A stretch of DNA of 24,740 nt from Reticulitermes lucifugus (GCA_026260175.1 JAKCWW010000636.1:74543-99282), one strand, 5' to 3'. Shown: positions 1 to 10,149, numbered from the stretch's first letter. The notes: generated by a model not told the origin, from the sequence alone. Translations and numbers: made by a program.

Positions 1-61
1 GAAACCTCGACGAAACGAGGAGGCCCAGGCCCATATAGGGCTGTCGAGCCATAAAAAAAAA
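1..61 (+). mobile_element. 3' end of a tRNA-derived SINE (family S1), cut by the window edge
   Basis: The first 61 bases read GAAACCTCGACG, then GGCCCATATAGGGCTG, then a run of nine A. This matches the 3' part of the S1 SINEs found in the opposite orientation at 308-556, 14685-14945 and 22871-23136: each has a (G)AAGCCTCGAC-like block about 40-60 bases before its poly(A). The 14685 copy also ends in a GGGGCTGTAGTACC-like block before its A-run. The tRNA-like head would lie outside the window. Assignment to S1 rests on that short shared 3' block. Confidence 0.55.
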
Positions 62-243
62 CAGGTGAATGAATAGTGTGCAGCCGGATGGAACTATGCA
101 TATAGGGAAAAATCTTAGTACTCGTAGATAAAAGTCTCCCAGAGCCACTTTGTCCACCACAAATCCCATATGGCTTATGTGGGATCGAACTCGGGCATTT
201 GCAGTGAGAGATCGACGACTGACCGCCTGAGCCATGGTACGGC
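62..243 (-). mobile_element. tRNA-derived SINE (family S2)
   Basis: On the minus strand, from about 243, there is an A-box-like TGGCTCAGGCGGT, then about 40 bases later a B-box-like GAGTTCGATCCC. These are the split promoter elements of RNA polymerase III in a tRNA-like head. The body then reads GGGATTTGTGGTGGAC, which recurs in the copies at 6735-6915, 17655-17912 and 17930-18050. The core at 140-243 is secure. The 3' limit is uncertain because it runs into the poly(A) of the upstream SINE. No tRNA function is implied: the head lacks a credible full cloverleaf. Confidence 0.65.
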
Positions 244-307
244 CTCTGCTGCCTGGTTACTTGTATTTCAGTCAAAGCGGCTAGAGAATAGGGCCTATAG
301 CATCGGC

Positions 308-556
308 TGGTAGGATTTTCTTTTCATGGCTCGTCAGCCTCCTCCTTGTCGAGGCTTCATGATCACACTCAGACACATCAAACTCGGTAGGGCTCCTCTG
401 GACGAGTGATCGGCCCATCGTAGAGATCTCTACCTGACAAAACACAACACTCACAACAGACAGACATCCATGCCCCGGCGGGATTCGAATGCGCAATCCT
501 AGTAGGTGAGCGGCTGCAGATCCACGCCTTAAACCGCGCGGCCACCAGGATCGGTT
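308..556 (-). mobile_element. tRNA-derived SINE (family S1)
   Basis: Read on the minus strand from 556, the element opens with GGTGGCCGCGCGGTTTAAGG (A-box region). It continues with a B-box-like GCATTCGAATCCCGCC near 478-493, and then a body containing GGTAGAGATCTCTACG-like and GATCACTCGTCCAGAGGAG-like blocks. The same order of blocks occurs at 14685-14945 and 22871-23136, at roughly 75-85% identity by eye. The 3' end is A-rich (CCATGAAAAGAAAAT, minus strand). The 111-codon minus-strand frame at 281-616 is this SINE read as protein and should not be annotated as a gene. Confidence 0.8.
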
Positions 557-576
557 TGTAGGAAGGTTAATGGGCA

Positions 577-1789
577 ATAGTTTGGAAGAGATGTAGAAAG
601 AAGCTGTACAGACCACATGAAGGGCGCAATTGTGACGTATACGTGGAAGTAATGAGGCAACCAGCAGAATGTCCGGCCTGATAACCCGTCTGTTAGGCCA
701 TGATATAGTTAAGGTAAACCTCCATACATTCTTATCATTCGCAACAGGTTAGGTGAGCACGCAGGTGTAAAGCTCACGACAGTTTACTCCCTGGGGAGAC
801 GCAGCTTTACAGCACTGTTCTTCATCTCACATCCGCACTGTTGCACTCCTATCGCTTGGCATGTAATGAGACTTCAACACAATCGTGCAAGAGGAAACTT
901 CCGTGGTCTATTTCGAATAATTGTAGCAACATTTGTCCAAATAAAGGTAGAAGCAACATCAGTGTACCTGCTGCTGTTCTGTTCTCTGTTGACGCAATTA
1001 ATTTCAAATTAAAAAAGAATGATATTTCGCTTATTAATTTAGCAAGAAATCAGTGAAATACTTATCAATAGGATACCAATATAAAAGAAACCCTGTCAAA
1101 ACTACACGACTCCAGCAACTGAAGAAAAATGTCTCTAATAAGATTTATATTTATACTAAGGCAAGGTCCTAACCTGACAGATTATATATTAAGCTGTGTT
1201 GCTGTCTAAAATAATCTTTTTTGCGGCAAATGTTGACATTGTAATATCAACTTAAGCATTATTTGCACTCTTCTCATCTTCTCTTTCTATTTGTAACTAC
1301 TTCCGAACACACATAACAACATAAGTGCAAGCCTTATCATCTTACATAGGTCTATATGCAGCATTGATGCATACTGTCAACAACTTCGCCAAAAGGTCAT
1401 TAGGCCTACTTAACACAGCTGCATCTACATATTTTCAGTGTTTTCATTCCATGTTCTTTTTTTCATGAATGTCCTGGAACTTGTCTCTTACATTCACAAG
1501 CTTCTACGTCACTAGCTTTCGTAAACAAACAAAGATTCAAGCCAAGTATAAGGCTTCATGTACAAGTCTGTTGAGGGAAGCTTGAAAGTGAGAGTTTGGG
1601 GAGGGGGGAAGGGGGAGGTGCACACAGATACCCACCAAGCAAGAAACACTACAGCTACAGAACTTGGTCGACCGCTGTTTCCTCCAAGGCTACTGTGAGA
1701 ACTGTAACCACGAGCAACCACTAAAGTGGTTATGAACTATTTAATGTCGCCTTCTAAACATGCAGTAGATCAGGAAGTAGTAATAAGAA
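577..1789. other. No recognisable gene or element
   Basis: This is AT-rich DNA with only short open frames (for example 71 codons at 841-1056) that show no recognisable motif. Two minor items stand out: an 8-bp inverted repeat GTAAAGCT / AGCTTTAC around 767-815, and a G-rich tract at 1598-1618. Confidence 0.5.
1598..1618 (+). repeat. G-rich tract with possible quadruplex potential
   Basis: The tract holds runs of four, six and five G separated by one or two A, followed by AGG. It meets a relaxed quadruplex rule (four runs of at least two G) but not clearly the strict rule of four separate runs of three. No gene or promoter is visible nearby. Confidence 0.3.
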
Positions 1790-2035
1790 ACTATGTATAC
1801 TGACTAGGTTAAGGGCTGGACTTCCGAAAATACGGGGTTCAATTCACGACATGGTCAATATATTTTCTTTTCCCGAAACGTCCATACCGTCTCTGAGGGG
1901 TCCAGCAAGCCTCCTATCCACTGGGTAGTGTAGGCTTATTTAATGGAAGTAGAGCTGTGTGGGTGTTAAGCTGACCACTCACCTCCATCTAGTGCTAAGG
2001 TAAAAATGCGTGGACCTATGCCGACACACCCTCAT
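1790..2035 (+). mobile_element. tRNA-derived SINE (family S3)
   Basis: The head at about 1797-1852 carries an A-box-like TGACTAGGTTAAGGGC and a B-box-like GGGGTTCAATTCA. The middle contains GGTCCAGCAAGCCTCCTA followed by CCACTGGGTA. The tail reads CACCTCCATCTAGTGCTAAG then GTAAAAATGCG. The middle block recurs at 3690-3955 and the tail recurs, inverted, at 5705-5960. Together these define family S3. The spacing between the boxes is slightly short, so the head may carry a small deletion. Confidence 0.65.
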
Positions 2036-2433
2036 GTAATTTCTTGGTAGGCTGCCTTATTATTGACTGGTGCAAAGTTATGTTTATTTTTCACTGCGGC
2101 AATTAATACAAACACATTTATGTACTTAAAAATATATGCGTCGTCTAAATTGGTGTCGATTCTTTCCTTGACTCTGTACTTTTAAGATGCTGAGAGCGTA
2201 GATCTGCAGGCAAGTGTTGACACTATCACAAGAACAAATCCAATATGCTATGTCAGACGGTGTGTGTCGTGTGTGTTGGTGTGAGAAATCTTATGAACAC
2301 CACGGGGCATTATAAACAAGAGGAAGAAGTGGAAGAAGACAGTGTAAATTAAAGAAATAACCACGAAGAGAAGAAAGATTTTGCGTTGCGAGTTACTGCA
2401 CGAATGGGGAACACAGCGATGAAGGAACTGCTT
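2036..2433. other. No recognisable gene or element
   Basis: This is AT-rich DNA without motifs I recognise. A purine-rich patch (AAGAGGAAGAAGTGGAAGAA) lies at about 2319-2338. Confidence 0.5.
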
Positions 2434-2540
2434 TATTTCTGGTACGACATATACAGGTATGATATCACAGCTCGTATTTCAGGTACGACATATACATGTA
2501 TGTTATAATAGCTCGTATTTCAGGTACGACATATAGGCCT
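2434..2540 (+). repeat. 41-bp tandem repeat, about 2.6 copies
   Basis: Units start at 2434 and 2475 and a partial unit starts at 2516. Each begins TATTTCAGGTACGACATATA (TATTTCTGG in the first) and the two full ones end in AGCTCG. The two full units are each 41 bases with few differences, so the repeat is young or conserved by copying. Confidence 0.85.
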
Positions 2541-2702
2541 GCACGTAAGTTACCACACAGAAACTGGTTTCCAATGCGTCCAGGTTCGAAACTAGAAGAA
2601 AGAAAACGTCTGGGACACTTTACACGCAACGGTTTTATGCCTGACATTTATATAACAATGTGAGATTTCAGGTAATCACGACGGTGACTACGGACTGCCG
2701 TG

Positions 2703-2731
2703 TTCTAGGATGCGACGCCGTGTAGTGTTCC
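2703..2731 (+). mobile_element. Foldback terminal fragment (GACGCCGTGTA subfamily)
   Basis: The sequence TTCTAGGATGCGACGCCGTG followed by TAGTGTTCC matches the terminal core of the hairpin element at 21780-21939 and the pieces at 5986, 13672 and 22111. Only about 29 bases are recognisable and no partner arm is found within a few hundred bases, so this is a solo end or a decayed copy. Confidence 0.45.
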
Positions 2732-3689
2732 ATTAAAGACGCAATAGTTACTATTATATTCTTTGTACAAGACGGGAGAACATAAGCGTGACGTGCCTGG
2801 ACACGTGTGCCAGACTACACGGTGTTGTATTTCAGAATACACTACGGCCTTATTCTTACTTCAGCGATTCCTCTTGCTTCAGCTATCAAAGAAGTTGCTT
2901 TTGCCCCCAAGATTTCAAACTCGTGACTACCTAAAAACAAGAACGTCTCTGCATCAATTTAGCCGAAAAGTCGGAACCTTTGAACTTCCGAAGCACAAGG
3001 AGGAAATATAACTTATTTCTTGGGCAGAGTTAAATAAGTTATGAGCCGAGAAAGCGGGTCATAAAATGAGATGAGGTATGAAATAACATGCTATGATACA
3101 ACACAGGAGGCAGCACAGCAAGTGGGTCATTAACAATGATAGAGATCAAGAACTGGCGAGCTGGGGGCATGAAATCCTTGGTCGATAAGTAGACTCGGGG
3201 TCACAAGCTTGAAGAATGGCTTTTTTATCTCACCAAAGGTGTTCATGAATTTAATTAAAATACATTTCATACGTGAAGAACATCCGACACTAAGCAGTAA
3301 TTCTCTTTTTTTCACATAATATAGTTCCATGTTGAGTAGACGGTACGTGATAATTCGCAAATAAACAAATAAATACATATAGCTGCCTCTCATGAACCAG
3401 ATAAATAAAATTCATTTTTCATACAGGTGGGAAACTCATTGGCCAAGTGAAGTACCTTAGCTTCTGAGGAAGGATACGGCTTCATGAAGTCAGATAGCTT
3501 CCTGCCTTTACGTATATAATGTCTGTGTTTCTAATTTAAGAAAAGTGGCGCCGAATATTAAAATATTTTGGATGCAGTGCCATTAACGGAATACCTGAAA
3601 CGGATTCATTTTTGTGAAGATGATGGTGGCCTGGCCGGTCAATACATTCAACAACTTTTACGTAGCTTGCTACTTGAACCAGTCCTGGG
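2732..3689. other. No recognisable gene or element
   Basis: The open frames here (82 codons at 2763-3011 on plus, 87 codons at 3130-3393 on minus) show no domain, signal peptide or homologue I know. Their composition is like the surrounding DNA. I regard them as chance frames. Confidence 0.5.
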
Positions 3690-3955
3690 CTAGTTCAATT
3701 CCGATAACTCAGTCGGTATTGCGACTAGACTACCAGTGACCGAAGGGTCGTAGTTGCATTCCTGACTGAAGCAAGAAATTTTTATTTTCTCCAAAGGGTC
3801 CATACTCGCTATGAGGCCCATCGAGCCTCCTACTCACTGGGTACCGGTAAATTTTCCCCATAGCTAAAGATGCTGGGATATGGGACTGATCATCTTATCT
3901 CCATCTACTGTCGACGTTAAGAGTAAATTCAGCTGTCTGCATTCCTCAATATGTA
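3690..3955 (+). mobile_element. tRNA-derived SINE (family S3)
   Basis: The head contains the A-box-like ATAACTCAGTCGGTATTGCG, and a weak B-box region follows near 3750 (GTCGTAGTTGCATTCCTG). The body shares GGTCCATACTCG..., AGCCTCCTA and CACTGGGTA with the copy at 1790-2035. The tail (TATCTCCATCTACTGTCGAC) is more diverged than in the other two copies. The start is approximate. Confidence 0.65.
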
Positions 3956-5329
3956 TTGATGGTGTGGTACTTAGTTAAGCACGGTGATGTATTTACCTTT
4001 ACCTTTACCAAATCCTCATATTCTATTTCTCTACGATACTTTTGAATATTATCCTCCTATCCTCACAAAAACAGATTATGTTAAAATATTTTACATAAGC
4101 GTCAGTAAACTGAAAACAAAACATTTAAATTCAATATCTTATGCATTAAAAATCCTTTCTTTCAAATTCCGAAAATGTGTATAATTGTGGAAGGTAAGAA
4201 TAAAAAAAACTAAAATTTCTCTGTGCTTTACTAGGCACCACGACATGAAGGCAGATGGAGGGGTGAATGCATATCTCCATGCTTCCTCAATCTCTGCCCC
4301 ATAAGGAGATAAATTATCTGCTTCACGACCCGGCCATTTTACCGCTTTAGAAATGGCCTCCCGTAATGATTACGAAGGAAACTTCGTGGGCACCAATGCC
4401 GCTGTAAGCACTCTCCAGGACAGTACAATATCTCGCCTCTGCCTGAAATCCAAATCCGATTTATCTGTCACTATACAAGCTATGCCGGCCGGCGTCCATT
4501 ATATTGATAAGGAGTACAATACTGAGTTTCGGAGTATGATCCGTATCTGTTTTTTGTAGTTTTCTCTAAGTTTTTGCGCTAACATGAGAATCTTAGAGGT
4601 GGAGTTTTCTTTGTTCACTTTATACACAAAATTTAGTATGCATTAATGTGAGTGTATTTTTATTTCCAGGGAAGACACGCAAGCAAACTGGCCGTACACA
4701 CCGAACCAGTTAGGGAAACACTAAGACACGTATCTATTGTCAGGAGTATTGAATAACGATACTCTGTAAGTACATATTTCCCAGTTTGTCCTATAAACAT
4801 TTTTCTGCCTTTCCTTGAAAGAGGCAGCCACGTCCCCAATAGCTCCTTACACTTTATAAGACGTATAGACTCGCCATTTCCACAGCAAGTCACTAGAGAG
4901 ACATGTCAGATCATATGAGGATACCCTCCTGTCCGCTCACCTTGCACTGCTGAAAGCATTTTCTAGTTTCCTGTACAGTTACGAGAAGCCAGAACCACTA
5001 AGTTATATATGAACGGCAGAAACATGATTTATAAATATGGTTGACCAGAAACGCGACTTTGCTTTCAGACTTTACTGTCACAGGTAACGTACTATAGTCG
5101 CAAATTTTTTCACTCTCCAAATTGTTCAGGTACCGTCCCGTAAAAGAAATTTCGTTACACTTAAAACTGTTTTAATAAATCAATATATTACCAACACTAC
5201 ACTACACAGTTCTCAAATATTCATGTGCTGGTATGTTTGTGATTACAGGACAGGGTGTTTCACTTTCTAAGACATCTACGAAAACAGTTCGTAAAACATA
5301 AATTGTTACTTCTGATGCTGACAAGACTT
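3956..5329. other. No firm gene; one unexplained short open frame
   Basis: This stretch is mostly AT-rich and featureless. A 68-codon frame runs at 4353-4559 on plus. It is richer in GC than its surroundings and opens MASRNDYEGNFVGTNA, but it has no recognisable domain and no visible splice context. At 4230-4290 the minus strand reads TTCACCCCTCCATCTGCC, which faintly recalls the S3 tail, but the match is too short to call. Confidence 0.4.
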
Positions 5330-5517
5330 CACCCCCCCCCACCCCCATAAGAGGCCATAAAGGCCCAGAGGAGGAGCAAAGTTATAGCTCTATACAGGAG
5401 GCTGGTTGGACCCCAGCGCCGGGCTGGACGGCACGGAAAATCTCGCCTTCGCCTGGTTTCGAGTTCCGTATCGTCCAGCCCGTAGTGAGTCGCTATACCG
5501 ACTACGCTATCCCGGCC
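5330..5517 (-). mobile_element. tRNA-derived SINE (family S4)
   Basis: On the minus strand, from 5517, it reads GGATAGCGTAGTCGGTATAG (A-box) and then a degenerate B-box (GGAACTCGAAACC). The body contains CTGGGGTCCAACCAGCCTCC and the 3' part reads GGGCCTTTATGGCCTC before a C/G homopolymer stretch at 5332-5346. The CTGGGGTCCAA block also occurs in the minus-strand SINE at 18185-18420. A strong internal inverted repeat (5421-5436 with 5466-5481) flanks the B-box. Confidence 0.7.
5421..5481. repeat. Hairpin inside the S4 SINE
   Basis: GGGCTGGACGGCACGG at 5421-5436 pairs with CCGTATCGTCCAGCCC at 5466-5481, with two mismatches in 16, around a 29-base loop. It would form a stable stem in RNA or single-stranded DNA. 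Confidence 0.75.
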
Positions 5518-5704
5518 TGATTAAACTTCAAATTTCTAAAATATAAAACACCGTTATAAAAATATAGATTTTCGATAGACTGTCTCTTGTCAGGTGATGT
5601 TTTGCCTTATATCTGAAGCGGCTCTTTAACAACAGAATAATTACTCTTTACTTGAAGAGAAGGTAAAGTTGTCAGTGTGCTAATTAAGCAACAACCCACG
5701 CAGA

Positions 5705-5960
5705 TGTGTGCGGTGGAGTTACAACCTCACGCATTCTTTACCTTAGTACTAGACAGAGGTGGTTGGTATCTTCGCGATCGACCCGCTTTAGTTCAGAAAG
5801 AAGTGGCGTGGTGTCCATTACGTATGAGGCTCTATGTCGCAGGGCTGGTATGAATGCGGTGGACGGGAAAATAATCTCTTGCTTTCGCAGGGAATCGATT
5901 TCCGATTCCTCGGTTCTATAACCGTTATACCGTATGAGATATCGCGGCCCTTCGTTTACG
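5705..5960 (-). mobile_element. tRNA-derived SINE (family S3)
   Basis: The minus strand from about 5957 reads GGGCCGCGATATCTCATACG (A-box region), then B-box-like GAAATCGATTCCC. The far end, about 5705-5765, reads CCACCTCTGTCTAGTACTAAG then GTAAAGAATGCG in the minus direction, which closely matches the S3 tail at 1980-2020. The middle section differs from the other S3 copies. The 71- and 103-codon frames that overlap it on the two strands are shadows. Confidence 0.65.
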
Positions 5961-5985
5961 GTATGGATGTGAAGATCAACTTTTG

Positions 5986-6049
5986 TCGATGTGATGCCGT
6001 GTAGTTTGGTAGATAACGCCAACATTTTGGAGTAATTTTTGCCTCCCAC
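5986..6049 (+). mobile_element. Half copy of a foldback element (GACGCCGTGTA subfamily)
   Basis: TCGATGTGATGCCGTGTAG is followed by TTGGTAGATAACGCC, then ACATTTTGGAG and TGCCTCCCA. The order and spacing match one arm of the hairpin at 21780-21939 and the minus-strand arm at 13672-13751. I see no inverted partner downstream. Confidence 0.55.
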
Positions 6050-6734
6050 CTACAGCACACCGGTTATGAAATTTACGCTGGACATGACAATTCCCGTTTA
6101 TCCGCTTCATTTGAGGTGAGTTCGCAAAATTGCGAAATGTGTTTTATTTCCCGCTACGACGTTTGTTCAAAAATTTTTTCTAAGCGACAAATATGTAGCC
6201 AGTTGCACTTGAGTTTCGACCAGAAATGACGGTAATTTCTTCCTGTAGAGTGTCCGTTATTTTTATCGGATTTCAATAAAAATTTGAACGTGTTTAAAAA
6301 GTTCGCTAAAACTTCCAGATGTATACGTTTCATGACAATTTGTTCAGCATTTCTCAAGTTGTTACATGTAAACAGATGAATGTGCATAAAATGTGACGCT
6401 AATATATGCAATCTAGCAACGTTTTTTGAACGCACCAGAAAGAGCAAATCTCCAAAAATGACGCATGTAAGCTACTGCAGAAGTAATCAAATGGTTAGCT
6501 ACGAGTATATTTACCCTGCTTCACAAATATCACTAGCCTTGACAGCCAGTGGTAAATATCCATACCATGTGCTGTAAAATTGAGAAAACATACTTTTATG
6601 TGTTTGTTGTCATTCTAAAGACAAATACTAATTATTTCGGTAACATAACTTGGCGACTGGTGTTTAAAATGGGAAAGAACTGCTTTCTCTGTCAGTAGAA
6701 ACTGAACTTTTAGATATGCTTTCTCTTTTGATAA
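6050..6734. other. No recognisable gene or element
   Basis: AT-rich. A 97-codon minus-strand frame (6154-6447) has no recognisable motif. I see nothing else. Confidence 0.5.
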
Positions 6735-6915
6735 AAATAGCTTAAAAATGAAAAGGAATATGGAAGCTCGGTGGAAAAATACTGTCAGGGGAAACAGAAT
6801 AACTGGGTGGAAATCTGTCTCATTACCACTCCGTCCACCACAAACCTCCAATGGACCCACTCGGGATCGACCTCGGTTATCCGCAGTGATAGCCCGGCGA
6901 CTATACCGCCTAGGT
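6735..6915 (-). mobile_element. tRNA-derived SINE (family S2)
   Basis: The minus strand from 6915 reads ACAACCTAGGCGGTATAGTC (A-box region), then B-box-like GAGGTCGATCCC. The body reads GGTTTGTGGTGGACGGAGTGG and the 3' portion GTTTCCCCTGACAG, ending in an A/T-rich tail near 6735. GTTTGTGGTGGAC is the S2 diagnostic block, shared with 62-243 and 17930-18050. The plus-strand 135-codon frame at 6748-7155 crosses this SINE antisense and is not a gene. Confidence 0.7.
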
Positions 6916-7950
6916 TGTGACGCAAGACATAAAGTAAGAAACTCATATGCGTGTCATTTAAAAATTCAATGGTACCTCAAAGCAAACAAAGTGTCCATTA
7001 TAAAGACAAACATGCAAAATTGTATAGGGAAATATATGATGATACGGTACACACTAATATACTGTGTGGGCAAAACACAGGGATTTAGAGCGGATTGTAT
7101 GTACAGTAATTACGCTGCTTTAAAGTGTCAAGAGACCAGATTGCCAATTCCATAATAACAACGTTTTCCTGAATTAACTTGACTCAAGCAGTAATAATCT
7201 GACATGTATTCCAAAGGTTCCTGGCTCATCTGAAGCCCGGAGAATTGAATATCCTGCGAATTCTAGTGATTGTCTTTAAACACGTTAAGAAATTTCGAAA
7301 CAGTACTTAAACATGTTATTCGCCTTCCTACCACCCAATGCTGTGATGTTTAAATTCGGCTGGGTTGTAAAATAAGCAATAAAGCAGTGGTTTTCTCGGA
7401 TTCCACTATGGACACAAAGGCGTTTTCATTAGTAGCAGCTCTATAAATAAAGAATTATGTAAATGTGGGATATAAATATGGTGAAGTTGCACGCTAATTC
7501 GACGTTCGTTTGGACTACTGCGTTGTGGTGGTCTGTCCTGCAGCTAATGTTATGTAAGGGCTTATACAGTGATTGTTATTTATGGTGCATATACACGCAA
7601 TAAGACTGCTCAAAACTGTGGTAATTTAAATTACTTCATGCATGTACATCATTCGGTAACATCCAAGAACATTAACAACTGAAAGTACAATGGTTTCCAT
7701 ATTTACCTATAAGCATCCCTTTCTTCTCTACACCTTGCGACGGCGTTTATATAGAGTGAGTGAAATGGTCGTCGAGAGCACACGACTTATCTCGAAGGGA
7801 ATATTTACGGAGAAGTGTCAAACCACTGCTAACGAACCACTCTTGCACAGGATATGATGCTCGATGAAGCAATGACATAGTTCTGTAAGCACAGATTAAT
7901 TTGTTAATGAAATAACACGAGTGTTGTATAGTCAGGGTATCTGAATGGCC
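6916..7950. other. No recognisable gene or element
   Basis: About 1 kb of AT-rich DNA. Open frames are short and unrecognised. No inverted or tandem repeat stood out. Confidence 0.45.
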
Positions 7951-7994
7951 ACACACATATATAAATATATATATATATATTTATATATATATAC
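7951..7994. repeat. AT dinucleotide microsatellite
   Basis: An (AT)n tract interrupted by two AAT/TTT breaks, preceded by a short (AC)n. It abuts the 3' side of the tRNA-like head at 7995-8065, the position where a SINE tail would be expected. Confidence 0.9.
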
Positions 7995-8065
7995 ATCGGG
8001 AATCGACCCGCGACCTTTCGGCTTGCAGCGCAGTGACTCAATTAACTGCGCCACTGCGTGCCCCC
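7995..8065 (-). mobile_element. tRNA-like SINE head with microsatellite tail
   Basis: The minus strand from 8065 reads GCAGTGGCGCAGTTAATTGA (A-box), then GCGCTGCAAGCCGAAAGG, then GTCGCGGGTCGATTCCCG (B-box). Both pol III boxes are well preserved and correctly spaced. The sequence then passes directly into the AT microsatellite at 7951-7994 with no body. It could be a SINE of the 'head plus simple repeat' type or a truncated copy. A functional tRNA is unlikely: there is no clear acceptor stem pairing. Confidence 0.65.
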
Positions 8066-9819
8066 ATTCTGTGTTAGTAAATCATATAAAGCTACACATT
8101 ATGTGCCATATAAAACATTGTTTATGCCAACTGTTACAGTCTTAGTGACAACACGATGCTGTGGGGTCACGGTAACAGTACCACTGAAAAGAACATCTAA
8201 ACCAATTGGCGTAGAAATTAAAGAAGTGTTATGCACATTATGTCGCACGTTTTCATTGTTTCCATAATCACTTATGAATTACGCTGCTTCCTTTATTATC
8301 TTCACTTTCTATCGTAATTTAAGACATTGTTTGTTCCAATGTAGTTTTCAGTTCCTAGAAACTGCTCAAACTCGGGAGAACTACAACACACGCTTCAAGA
8401 TTCATAAGGTATTCTTGGGCCACACTATGTGGTGCTTTAGACAAGTATGGATGATAAACGAGAGTGATGACCGAAGAGAGGTGAATAATATTCTGAGAAA
8501 AGAAGAAAAGAAGAGGATGGAGGGATTGAAATATTGGGGTAGAGTAATGAGGTTATGAGAACGTAACATTAGTCACTGGAACACACGCTTTTCGCCTGTT
8601 TGCTTACAAACTGAGCATGTGATGTGGTGATGTACGTCTTACTGCTAGCTAAGTTATCATGTTTTATGTTATCGTTATTTACTAGCGCAAACTGCCCGTT
8701 GACACTCAACGGAGGATAATTTATCTCATATCTTCACCTCTTTCTTTCTTCTGTTATATCTATCCCTTTCTTACCTCTCCACTTTCCTTGCTAACTCGGA
8801 TCTGTTGTTACGTTCAAACAGTGCAAAACGCACATGTTTATACTTCAAATGACGCAACTTTAAACATAGACCTGCCATCTGTAAGTACATGAAAACTACA
8901 TGAGAACGCTATAACTTAGCTTACATACTCAATAATAAACCATGTCCTGTTACCCTCACTCACTTCCTATTTAAACGCACTGGAACGTATCGGGAAATCT
9001 GTCTATTGCTACATTAGCAGTTCTATTAGCCCGTTAATTACCATTGTATTATATACTAATGTTAACGTGGCTGCAGTATCCCCAAGCAACAGTTCATATA
9101 GCCTAGCTAGCCACGAACACCAATACCGTGAGTTTGCCATCGAAGAACCGGCGCAACCGATGGACAACCGCGATATCTCAAATACTGTTGACAGCACATG
9201 CGCCTTCAGGGTTGCAGGAGCATCAAGTAGTGACGTTTCATCTTGTTCAGTTTTTTGAGTTTTATACGTGGAAAGGTCACTGAGTAAATTGGCTACAAAC
9301 ATTTCGACCTTTCTCTTCTTATTTTGGCCTTATGTCTCAAAGTTTATATATCGTCACAGAAAGTAATGACTGCCTTTTTCTTTACACGCGGTAAAATTGT
9401 GCTCTCTGTTGTATAACATAAGATACTTTTTTTCGTTTTTATTTTTTATGGGACTTCAGAACTTCGAAAACAAAAATGTCAAGAGTTTCTATTAATTAAC
9501 TACTACAGGGCTCCGCGAATGGACCGGAGGAAAATTCACGGAAGCATGCATTCTGTTACAGATTGCCGGTACTGTACATACCCTTCAAGCTGTTATTTAA
9601 ATGTTAATGTTTCTACGCCTGTGTTTACGTCTTAGTCAATTATTACGTGCAACTAGCACGGAGTTTCAAGCGAAATTCTCGTAGTCCTGCAAGCCTATTG
9701 AGGAACTAATTTTCAGCTTCTATTGTAAGATTCCAGAAGTAATTAAACACGGAAGGTGGAAGCTTGAAAATATGCGCAGGGCTCCTGAAGCCGTTCGAAA
9801 TTATCCTAACATATACACA
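8066..9819. other. Mostly unassigned; one weak LINE-like patch
   Basis: The patch at 8440-8558 is listed separately. The two opposed frames at 9009-9302 and 9067-9258 overlap antisense and neither shows a known domain. The rest is AT-rich and plain. Confidence 0.4.
8440..8558 (+). pseudogene. Possible non-LTR retrotransposon C-terminal fragment
   Basis: The plus-strand frame ending at 8558 finishes KKRMEGLKYWGRVMRL before a stop. Many insect non-LTR retrotransposon proteins carry a basic stretch followed by W-x-GHV-x-RM near the C-terminus, and WGRVMRL resembles that motif. The expected downstream LVG-x-P and LAQDR motifs are absent. The call rests on about 15 residues and may be chance. Confidence 0.25.
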
Positions 9820-10149
9820 ACAATATACTTTACAGCTGAGTTACATATTGCAACAATATACTTTACTGCTGAGTTACATATTGCAACAATATACTTTACA
9901 GATGAGTTACATATGGCAACAATATACTTTACAGCTGAGCTACATATTGCAACAGTATACTTTACAGCTGAGCTACATATTGCAACAGTATACTTTACTG
10001 CTGAGTTACATATTGCAACAGTATACTTTACAGCTGAGTTACATATTGCAACAGTATACTTTACAGCTGAGTTACATATTGCAACAATATACTTTACAAC
10101 TGAGGTATATATTGCAACAATATACTTTATAGCTGAGTTACATATTGCA
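9820..10149 (+). repeat. 33-bp tandem repeat, exactly ten units
   Basis: Units begin at 9820 and every 33 bases up to 10117, and the tenth ends at 10149 with no length change in any unit. The typical unit is ACAATATACTTTACAGCTGA then GTTACATATTGCA. Variants are single bases: ACTGCT for ACAGCT in units 2 and 6, GATGAG and ATGGCA in unit 3, GAGCT in units 4 and 5, and ACAGTATA for ACAATATA in units 5-8. Every junction but the one after unit 3 gives ATATTGCAACA(A/G)TAT, a palindrome around CAA, perfect where the base is A. Because 33 is a multiple of three, two plus-strand frames stay open and read as 11-residue repeats. I do not regard these as genes. Confidence 0.97.

Noticed and set aside
4226-4290. 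Fragment of the S3 SINE tail on the minus strand
   Set aside because: Only about 10 bases (CCTCCATCT) agree and the following sequence differs.
4353-4559. Possible coding exon
   Set aside because: The frame is short, unrecognised and lacks convincing splice sites or neighbours. It is mentioned in the stretch entry only.
6748-7155. 135-codon plus-strand frame
   Set aside because: Its first third is antisense to an S2 SINE and the rest is unrecognised AT-rich DNA.
7995-8065. Functional tRNA gene
   Set aside because: The A and B boxes are good, but I could not pair an acceptor stem and the sequence runs straight into a microsatellite.
9009-9302. Opposed 97- and 63-codon frames as a possible gene
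   Set aside because: They overlap antisense and show no domain, signal or splice context.
9820-10149. The regular repeats could suggest a CRISPR array
   Set aside because: Units are contiguous with no unique spacers and no cas genes, in a eukaryotic transposon-rich setting. It is a tandem repeat.
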